From NCBI GenBank assembly GCA_964542255.1, contig CAZITV010000056.1, positions 1 to 12,742 on the forward strand: a stretch of 12,742 nt of DNA, given 5' to 3'. The position numbers and the translations under genes were made by a program. This DNA is from CAYMSF01 sp964542255. GTDB lineage: Bacteria; Verrucomicrobiota; Lentisphaeria; Victivallales; Victivallaceae. The notes beneath the pieces were generated by a model. That model was not told where the DNA came from and made no database searches. It saw nothing but the letters and a program-made list of their open reading frames with translations. Shown in pieces: positions 7,349 to 12,742 of this stretch. Numbering within the stretch: position 1 is the first letter of the stretch; each line of letters starts with the position of its first letter.

Positions 7349-9103
7349 ATGTCAACTCAAAACTCAAACTGCTACGTTGATCTCGAAAACATGCCGTCAA
7401 TGGAAGAACTGCTCAGCGGCAAAGAAACCAAAACCTCCTTCGGCGAAGGCACAATTATCTCCGGAAAAATCGCCGAAAAACGCACCGATGGCGCACTAAT
7501 TGATATCGGCTACAAGGCTGAAGGATTTGTTGCCGCATCCGAATTTTCTAACTTCGCTGATATAAAAGTCGGTGATGTTGTTGATGTACTCCTCGAAGAA
7601 ATTGAAAATGAAAACAGCATGCCCGGCATCAGCCTCCAAAAGGCGCAGCAGATGAAGGCATGGACTCGTATTACCAAGGAATGCGGCGAAGGTTGTATCG
7701 TCCGCGGCTTGATGAAGCACCGCGTTAAAGGCGGCATCATTGTTGATATTGAAGGCGTTGAAGCATTCCTCCCGGGTTCACAGATTGATATTGGTCCAGT
7801 GCGCAATATGGACGAGTTCATCGGCAAAGAATATGATTTTAAATTATTAAAGATTAACCATGACCGCAAAAACATCGTGGTTTCCCGTCGTGAATTACTG
7901 GAAGAGTCACGCCGCGGCCGCCGCAGCGCGCTGCTCAAGGATATGACTGTAGGTCAGGTACGCAATGGTTTGGTCAAGAATATCACCGATTTCGGTGCAT
8001 TTATTGATTTGGGTGGTGTTGACGGATTGCTGCATATTACTGATATGTCCTGGGGCCGTATCAATCATCCGAACGAAATGCTTCAAGTAGGACAAGAAAT
8101 TGAAGTGATGATTCTGGATATTGACAATGAAAAAGAACGCGTTTCTCTCGGATTCAAGCAGAAAAGCGATAATCCGTGGAAATCAGTTCAGGAAAAATAT
8201 CCTGTCGGCACAAAAGTTAAGGGCAAAATTGTTAATATTATGCCTTACGGCGCTTTCGTTGAAATTGAAGATGGCGTTGAAGGACTTATTCACGTTTCTG
8301 AAATGTCTTGGACAAAACGTGTTACCAAAGCCGGCGATGTTGTAAATATCGGCGAAGAAGTTGAAGCCGTGATTCTTGATATTAACTGCGACAGCAAGAA
8401 AATTTCGCTCGGTCTGCGTCAGAAAGAACGCAATCCATGGGAATTGCTGGCCGAAAAGTACCCGGTAAACAGCAAAATCCGCGGCAAAGTCCGCAATATG
8501 ACCAGCTACGGCGCATTTGTTGAAATCGAAAATGATATTGATGGTATGATTCACGTTTCCGATATGTCTTGGACACGCAAAATCAACAACCCCAATGAGG
8601 TTCTCAAAGCCGGCGAAGAAGTCGAAGCCATTATTCTCGACATCAATCCGGAACAACAGCGTATCTCCCTAGGGTTGAAACAATGCGAAGATGACCCGTG
8701 GACGAAAATTAACGACTTATACAAAGTCGGCGACCTGGTCAAAGGCAAGGTTACTAAAATTACCCCGTTTGGCGCATTTATCGAACTCACCAACAAGATT
8801 GACGGCTTGATTCATATTTCACAAATCAGCCAGGATCATGTTGAGAAAGTAAAAGACGTTCTCTCTCTCGGCGACGAAATTGAGGCACGTGTCATTAAAG
8901 TTGACACCGAAGAACGCCGCATTGGTTTAAGCATCAAGGCAGCCAAGCAGGAATTCTCTGAAGCCGACCTCAAGGCAGCAGCTGAAGAATACACCGCAGC
9001 GCTCAAACCCGGTGAAGAAATGGTCGCCATGGGCGAAGTATTTAACGAGTCGCTCGGCGGCTTGTCCATGAGTGAAGCGCTATCAGGAGAACAAAAGAAG
9101 TAA
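7349..9103 (+). CDS. rpsA: 30S ribosomal protein S1
   Basis: S1 binds mRNA on the small ribosomal subunit and helps initiation on messages with weak ribosome binding sites. The 584 residues hold six S1 (OB-fold) domains at about 33-99, 114-182, 199-270, 286-358, 373-445 and 460-532. The first two are the divergent ribosome-docking type. The last four carry the repeated pattern Gly-x-Val-x-x-Ile-x-x-Phe/Tyr-Gly-Ala-Phe-Val/Ile-x-Ile/Leu, followed by Gly-Leu-Ile/Leu-His-Ile/Val-Ser/Thr. The domain count and length match E. coli S1 (557 residues) and so the full-length Gram-negative type. The ATG at 7349 is preceded by an A-rich tract (AACAAAAAAGAAAAAAC) and no proper Shine-Dalgarno, which recalls the weak site and autoregulation known for E. 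coli rpsA. It is monocistronic, with terminators downstream. Confidence 0.96.
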   Translation: MSTQNSNCYVDLENMPSMEELLSGKETKTSFGEGTIISGKIAEKRTDGALIDIGYKAEGFVAASEFSNFADIKVGDVVDVLLEEIENENSMPGISLQKAQQMKAWTRITKECGEGCIVRGLMKHRVKGGIIVDIEGVEAFLPGSQIDIGPVRNMDEFIGKEYDFKLLKINHDRKNIVVSRRELLEESRRGRRSALLKDMTVGQVRNGLVKNITDFGAFIDLGGVDGLLHITDMSWGRINHPNEMLQVGQEIEVMILDIDNEKERVSLGFKQKSDNPWKSVQEKYPVGTKVKGKIVNIMPYGAFVEIEDGVEGLIHVSEMSWTKRVTKAGDVVNIGEEVEAVILDINCDSKKISLGLRQKERNPWELLAEKYPVNSKIRGKVRNMTSYGAFVEIENDIDGMIHVSDMSWTRKINNPNEVLKAGEEVEAIILDINPEQQRISLGLKQCEDDPWTKINDLYKVGDLVKGKVTKITPFGAFIELTNKIDGLIHISQISQDHVEKVKDVLSLGDEIEARVIKVDTEERRIGLSIKAAKQEFSEADLKAAAEEYTAALKPGEEMVAMGEVFNESLGGLSMSEALSGEQKK

Positions 9104-9112
9104 TTTACTTGA

Positions 9113-9154
9113 TGCCGGCTGCAGTATCTGCAGCCGGCACAAATTATCTCTTTT
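9113..9154 (+). terminator. First hairpin terminator after rpsA
   Basis: TGCCGGCTGCAG (9113-9124) and CTGCAGCCGGCA (9128-9139) form a perfect 12-bp stem with a three-base TAT loop, starting nine bases after the rpsA stop. The T-rich tail is delayed and broken (TCTCTTTT at 9147-9154), so it may act as a transcript-end stabiliser or a partial terminator. Confidence 0.65.
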
Positions 9155-9177
9155 GAGTTATTTGTTACAGCTATGAT

Positions 9178-9208
9178 ACCGGGCAGCATTAAGTTGTCCG
9201 GTTTTTTT
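9178..9208 (+). terminator. Second, canonical Rho-independent terminator after rpsA
   Basis: ACCGGGCAGC (9178-9187) pairs with GTTGTCCGGT (9193-9202) with two G-U pairs and a five-base ATTAA loop, followed directly by seven Ts (9202-9208). This is a standard intrinsic terminator. With the first hairpin it should insulate rpsA from the sugar-nucleotide operon, whose own promoter would then have to lie in the 57 bases between 9209 and 9265, where I see no convincing -35/-10 pair. Confidence 0.75.
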
Positions 9209-9277
9209 GTGTGCGTCAGGCACCACGCGGGTGTGTGATTTTAGGATTGCCGGTAAATTATTTATGGAGTTATACAA

Positions 9278-10180
9278 ATGAAGCCAACATTACTGGTGCT
9301 CGCAGCAGGCATGGGAAGCCGTTACGGCGGATTGAAGCAACTCGACCAAGTCGGGCCGTCCGGAGAAACCATTATCGATTATTCCGTTTATGACGCTATC
9401 CGGGGCGGATTCGGCAAAATCGTTTTTATTATCCGCAAAGATATTGAAGCAGCATTCAAAGAAGCCATCGGCAGCCGCTATGCCGGCAAAATTAATATTG
9501 AATATGCTTATCAGGAATTGTCCATGCTCCCGGAAGGTTTTACATTACCGCCGCAGCGGCAAAAACCGTGGGGAACAGGACACGCCGTGTTATGCGCCGC
9601 CGCTCAAATCCACGAACCCTTCGCGGTAATTAATGCGGATGATTTTTATGGTGCAGCCGGCTATCGGCTTATCGCGGAATATTTGTCTAATATCACAGAT
9701 AACGGCACTAAGGCAAATTATTGTATGTGCGGTTTTATGCTGCGCAATACTTTGTCGGCCAATGGCACCGTGTCTCGCGGCATCTGCACGATTCGTGACG
9801 GCACACTGGTTTCAGTCAAGGAAATGACCAAATTGGAAGCTGATGGCGATGGTGTATGCAACCGCGAAAACGGTGCAGAGTGTACCTTAACCGGGAACGA
9901 AATTGCTTCGATGAATATGTGGGGGTTCACTCCTTCGCTATTTAAGCATTTAGAGCGGCTGTTTAGTTCATTTTTGCGCGCTAAGGGTCAGGAAGAAAAG
10001 TCGGAATTTTATATTCCCTCGGTGGCGGATGCGCTGATTCAAGGCGGTTGCGCGCAGGTTAGAGTTATTGAGAGCAGTGATGCGTGGTTTGGCATTACCT
10101 ATCGTGAAGACAAGGATAACGTGGTAAAAAATATTCAGGCCTTAGTCGAACGCGGAATTTACCCTAAAAAATTATTTTAA
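9278..10180 (+). CDS. Sugar-1-phosphate nucleotidyltransferase (NDP-sugar pyrophosphorylase family)
   Basis: This cytoplasmic enzyme of 300 residues should join a nucleoside triphosphate to a sugar 1-phosphate, releasing pyrophosphate. The N-terminal nucleotide-binding signature reads LAAGMGSRYGGLKQ at 8-21, a variant of the pyrophosphorylase GxGxR loop. Gly-Thr-Gly-His-Ala at 99-103 and Asn-Ala-Asp-Asp at 119-122 (metal and sugar-nucleotide site) follow as expected. There is no left-handed beta-helix acyltransferase domain, so it is not GlmU-like. GGAG at 9266-9269 lies eight bases before the ATG. It is the first gene of a four-gene unit, 17 bases ahead of a sugar-kinase remnant. From those neighbours I infer a hexosamine or hexose 1-phosphate as substrate and UTP as the likely donor; neither is readable directly. 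Confidence 0.82.
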   Translation: MKPTLLVLAAGMGSRYGGLKQLDQVGPSGETIIDYSVYDAIRGGFGKIVFIIRKDIEAAFKEAIGSRYAGKINIEYAYQELSMLPEGFTLPPQRQKPWGTGHAVLCAAAQIHEPFAVINADDFYGAAGYRLIAEYLSNITDNGTKANYCMCGFMLRNTLSANGTVSRGICTIRDGTLVSVKEMTKLEADGDGVCNRENGAECTLTGNEIASMNMWGFTPSLFKHLERLFSSFLRAKGQEEKSEFYIPSVADALIQGGCAQVRVIESSDAWFGITYREDKDNVVKNIQALVERGIYPKKLF

Positions 10181-10197
10181 AGTATCAGGAAGTTCCA

Positions 10198-10617
10198 ATG
10201 CATAGCTCAATTACTACCAAACATGATGTTCTGGCAGTAAGCCGCAATTTTATAATTTACGGTGATTGTAGCGCCGCCGAGCCTTACGGCACCGGACGCA
10301 TCAACGACACCTACAAAGCGGCGTTTAATCAGGGCGGCAATTTTATCCATTATATCTTTCAACGGATAAATCGCTGCGTCTTCAAGAACCCGGTGGAAAT
10401 TGAATATCTGCCGTTTAGCGGCAAACTCATCACGATGGAAATCGGCGTGAGATTTTTGACCGATTATCTTTCCGGCGGTGTCTATTTCAAAACACACCGT
10501 GACGGACACAACCTCGACCGTTGCCGCACTCAAATCACCCTGGCTGCATCTATTGAAAAGCAAATGAATCAGATGATGCAGTTGCTGCAATCTATAACAC
10601 AGAAACCAAAAAAATAA
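10198..10617 (+). pseudogene. Internally deleted NahK-like sugar-1-kinase (aminoglycoside phosphotransferase/choline kinase fold); catalytic core missing
   Basis: The 139-residue frame is open, with a good AGGAAG ribosome binding site, yet looks like two ends of one larger protein. Residues 1-66 match the start of N-acetylhexosamine 1-kinase-like proteins: Tyr-Gly-x-Gly-x-Ile-Asn-Asp-Thr-Tyr (30-39), then Tyr-Ile-Phe-Gln-Arg-Ile-Asn and Val-Phe-Lys-Asn-Pro (52-65). Residues about 67-139 match their C-terminus: Gly-Lys-Leu-Ile-Thr, Arg-Phe-Leu-Thr-Asp-Tyr-Leu, and Gly-His-Asn-Leu-Asp-Arg-Cys-Arg-Thr-Gln. The intact family is about 350-370 residues. The missing part carries the catalytic HxDxxxxN loop and the metal-binding acidic motif, so it cannot be a working kinase of this type. 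The join falls near 10393-10402 and keeps frame. It may be a recent in-frame deletion, an assembly collapse, or a retained small protein. Family recall is from memory, not a search. Confidence 0.7.
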
Positions 10618-10628
10618 AGAAAAACGTC

Positions 10629-11810
10629 ATGAAAAAGCTTAGAATTGGAATAATTGGTACATGCCGGCGTGGAGCGTTAGCAGATTATGCGCATTGTCCG
10701 GACAATAATGTGGAAATTGTCGCCGGTGCGGATATTTGTCCGGAACAATTGTCGCGGTTTGAGCAGCGGTATGCCGAAAAATTCAACGCCAAAGTAAAAT
10801 CATATCTATCTTATGAAGAAATGCTGGACAAGGAAAATCTTGACGGGGTTTTTGTTACCTCACCTGATTATTGCCACGAAGAGCAGGCGGTCGCCGCACT
10901 CCAGCGCAAAATCGGCGTTTACCTCGAAAAACCACTCGCCATTTCCATCGCCGGATGCGACCGGATTTTGCAGGCTGCTTATGACCACAAAGCTAAGCTG
11001 ATGCTTGGACACAATATGCGCTATATGTCGTTTACCAATAAAATGCGGGATATTATCAACAGCGGCATGATTGGTGAAGTCAAAGCAATTTGGTGCCGCC
11101 ACTTTATTAGTTACGGCGGCGATGCTTATTTCCGGGACTGGCATGCCGAACAGACCAAGGCAAACAGCCTGCTGCTGCAGAAAGGCGCTCACGATATTGA
11201 TATAATTCATTGGCTCGCCGGTTCTTTTACAGCGCGGGTCTGCGGAATGGGCTCATTATCAGTTTATGACAAACTGCCACGCCGTACTGCGGAAACTCCA
11301 GATGTCAGTTTTAATCAAAATCACTGGCCACCGCTGGAACAAAGCGGATTCAATCCGGTGATTGACGTGGAAGATCTCAGTATGATCACTATGCAGCTTG
11401 CCAATGGCGTGCAGGCATCCTATATGCAATGCCACTACACCCCGGACTGCTGCCGCAACTATACCGTCATCGGCACCAAAGGCCGCCTGGAAAATTATGG
11501 TGACCACCATGATGGCACCACCATCGAAGTTTGGACAGAGCGCAAAGATTGTTTTCGTCTTGATGGCGATGCTACTTTCCGTACTCCGCCCACCGCCGGT
11601 TCTCACGGTGGCGCTGACCCGAAAATTGTTTCCGGGTTTGTTGAAATGCTGCGCGGTATTTCCAAGCCGTTGTCAACGCCTCAAGCTGCCCGTTACAGTG
11701 TTGCTGCCGGCTGTTTAGGCGCGGACTCAATCCGCTCCGGTGGTATGCCTTTTGCAATGCCGCGGTTACCTGAACATTTAGAAAATTACGATTTTAGCGC
11801 CGCTAAATAA
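10629..11810 (+). CDS. Gfo/Idh/MocA-family NAD(P)-dependent oxidoreductase
   Basis: The 393-residue cytoplasmic protein has an N-terminal Rossmann fold beginning RIGIIGTCRRG (5-15), in which the usual third glycine is replaced by cysteine. The family's Glu-Lys-Pro motif is at 100-102, with the lysine expected at the active site. A C-terminal mixed alpha/beta domain contains Lys-Gly-Ala-His-Asp-Ile-Asp (185-191), with the usual catalytic His188. There is no Tat or other signal peptide. Members oxidise or reduce sugars, inositols or NDP-sugars at one hydroxyl. Eleven bases after the kinase remnant and 30 before an NDP-sugar epimerase, it probably acts on the same sugar or its nucleotide form, but the substrate is unknown. 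Its ribosome binding site is weak (AAAGAAAAA). Confidence 0.85.
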   Translation: MKKLRIGIIGTCRRGALADYAHCPDNNVEIVAGADICPEQLSRFEQRYAEKFNAKVKSYLSYEEMLDKENLDGVFVTSPDYCHEEQAVAALQRKIGVYLEKPLAISIAGCDRILQAAYDHKAKLMLGHNMRYMSFTNKMRDIINSGMIGEVKAIWCRHFISYGGDAYFRDWHAEQTKANSLLLQKGAHDIDIIHWLAGSFTARVCGMGSLSVYDKLPRRTAETPDVSFNQNHWPPLEQSGFNPVIDVEDLSMITMQLANGVQASYMQCHYTPDCCRNYTVIGTKGRLENYGDHHDGTTIEVWTERKDCFRLDGDATFRTPPTAGSHGGADPKIVSGFVEMLRGISKPLSTPQAARYSVAAGCLGADSIRSGGMPFAMPRLPEHLENYDFSAAK

Positions 11811-11840
11811 TGAAATATTTTTTCAGAAAGATTTAGAATT

Positions 11841-12742
11841 ATGAAAATTTTAATTACCGGCGGCGCCGGTTTTATCGGCAGTCATCTCGTTGAATATTTT
11901 CAAGACAAGGCAGAAATTGTGGTGTTGGACAGTCTGCGCTCCGGTTTTCGGCGCAATCTTGATGCATTTAACGTTAAATTTATCCAGGGGGATATCCTTA
12001 ACCGCGATGATGTGCGCCAGGCAATGGTTGGCGTGGATTATGTATTTCATCTCGCCGCGATGATTAGCGTACCGGAATCCATGTTCAAACCTATCGAATG
12101 TGTGGACATCAATGTCCGCGGATTGCTCAACGTGCTGGAAGAAGCCGCCGCCGCCAAAGTAAAAAAACTTTGTTTCAGCACCAGCGCCGCCATTTATGGT
12201 GACAATCCTATCGTGCCAAAACGCGAAGAGATGGTGCCGGAACCCAAAAGCCCATACGCTATCACCAAACTCGACGGCGAGTATTACTGCGGGATGTTTA
12301 CCCGCGAGGGCAAACTCGCCACCACGTGTCTGCGCTATTTCAATGTGTTCGGTCCGCGTCAAGACCCGAACAGCGCCTATGCCGCGGCAATTCCCATCTT
12401 TACCGCTAAAGCAGTTGCCAACGAAAAAATCACTATTTACGGTGATGGTGAGCAGACCCGCGATTTTATTTATGTCAAAGATATTGTTGCCGCCAACGTT
12501 TTTATGGCGCAAAATGATTTTACCGGTGTGTATAATGTCGCCTATGGCAAAAAAATCACCATCAATGATTTGGTGTCAAACATTAAACAGATTACCAATT
12601 CAAATTCAGAAGTGGCATATTTGCCGGAACGCCCCGGCGATGTAAAGCATTCAATGGCGGCGGTTGACAAGCTGTTTGCCACCGGATTCCGTCCGCAAAC
12701 TAATTTTGAACAGGGACTCGCCGCCACCATCGCATATTTTTC
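11841..12742 (+). CDS. NAD-dependent NDP-sugar 4-epimerase (GalE/WbpP type), C-terminus beyond window
   Basis: The frame opens at ATG 11841 and stays open for 300 codons to the window edge. Extended short-chain dehydrogenase marks are all present: Gly-Gly-Ala-Gly-Phe-Ile-Gly (7-13), Asp30 at the end of strand 2 for NAD, Ser-Thr-Ser-Ala-Ala-Ile-Tyr-Gly (113-120), and Tyr139-Ala-Ile-Thr-Lys143 as the catalytic pair. Also seen are Arg-Tyr-Phe-Asn-Val-Phe-Gly-Pro-Arg and the Arg-Pro-Gly-Asp-Val-Lys-His-Ser box (264-271) typical of UDP-glucose or UDP-N-acetylglucosamine 4-epimerases. The final Ala-Ala-Thr-Ile-Ala-Tyr-Phe suggests only a short stretch of residues is missing. As last visible gene of the cluster it would interconvert the NDP-sugar made by the nucleotidyltransferase (Glc/Gal or GlcNAc/GalNAc type). 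A dehydratase is less likely. The upstream site AGAAAG is weak. Confidence 0.88.
   Translation, partial: MKILITGGAGFIGSHLVEYFQDKAEIVVLDSLRSGFRRNLDAFNVKFIQGDILNRDDVRQAMVGVDYVFHLAAMISVPESMFKPIECVDINVRGLLNVLEEAAAAKVKKLCFSTSAAIYGDNPIVPKREEMVPEPKSPYAITKLDGEYYCGMFTREGKLATTCLRYFNVFGPRQDPNSAYAAAIPIFTAKAVANEKITIYGDGEQTRDFIYVKDIVAANVFMAQNDFTGVYNVAYGKKITINDLVSNIKQITNSNSEVAYLPERPGDVKHSMAAVDKLFATGFRPQTNFEQGLAATIAYF

Noticed and set aside
7233..7499. An overlapping plus-strand frame that begins in the rpsA leader and runs into rpsA
   Set aside because: Its second half is a frame-shifted reading of the rpsA start and the first half is AT-rich leader. No ribosome binding site or domain supports a leader peptide of this length.
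7990..8945. Repeated similar DNA segments at about 260-base intervals inside rpsA
   Set aside because: They encode the successive S1 domains of one protein, not a mobile or tandem DNA repeat.
11850..12512. A 220-codon open frame on the minus strand opposite the epimerase gene
   Set aside because: It is the complement of a strongly conserved epimerase with all motifs in the plus frame. The antisense protein has no recognisable domain, no ribosome binding site, and low-complexity composition typical of a shadow frame.

Overview
The window is about 12.7 kb of moderate-GC, gene-dense DNA from a Gram-negative, LPS-making bacterium. The envelope genes show this: a full-length LptD outer-membrane LPS translocon and HldD, which makes the ADP-heptose used in LPS core. 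Several traits would fit the PVC group, perhaps a Lentisphaerota/Victivallales-like gut or environmental bacterium: a divergent LptD, a six-domain S1 protein, an adjacent nucleotidyltransferase and NahK-type kinase, and uneven Shine-Dalgarno use. That placement is inferred from protein style, not from a marker gene search.

Layout, left to right. Bases 1-275 are a non-coding, structured leader in front of a SatP/YaaH-type acetate transporter (276-836, +). Converging on it with a 4-bp gap is a tight minus-strand operon, transcribed right to left. It runs from a zinc-type alcohol dehydrogenase-like protein with two Rossmann segments (5370-7043), through lptD (2689-5370) and hldD (1709-2686), to a class D beta-lactamase (841-1665). 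A 305-bp AT-rich divergent region (7044-7348) separates this operon from rpsA (7349-9103, +), which encodes ribosomal protein S1 and is followed by two tandem hairpin terminators.

The right end is a plus-strand sugar-nucleotide operon: a sugar-phosphate nucleotidyltransferase (9278-10180), a remnant of an NahK-like sugar-1-kinase (10198-10617), a Gfo/Idh/MocA oxidoreductase (10629-11810), and a GalE/WbpP-type NAD-dependent epimerase that runs off the window (11841-12742). An intact set of this kind would phosphorylate a hexosamine or hexose at C1, charge it to an NDP-sugar and epimerise it at C4. It resembles the known NahK - uridylyltransferase - GalE salvage route.

The most unusual feature is the kinase gene. 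Its N-terminal roughly 66 residues and C-terminal roughly 73 residues both look like the family, but they are joined in frame with the whole catalytic centre missing. The second most interesting is the satP leader, which folds by eye into a nested multi-helix structure that I cannot assign to a known RNA family. I saw no tRNA, rRNA, CRISPR array, transposase or attachment site.
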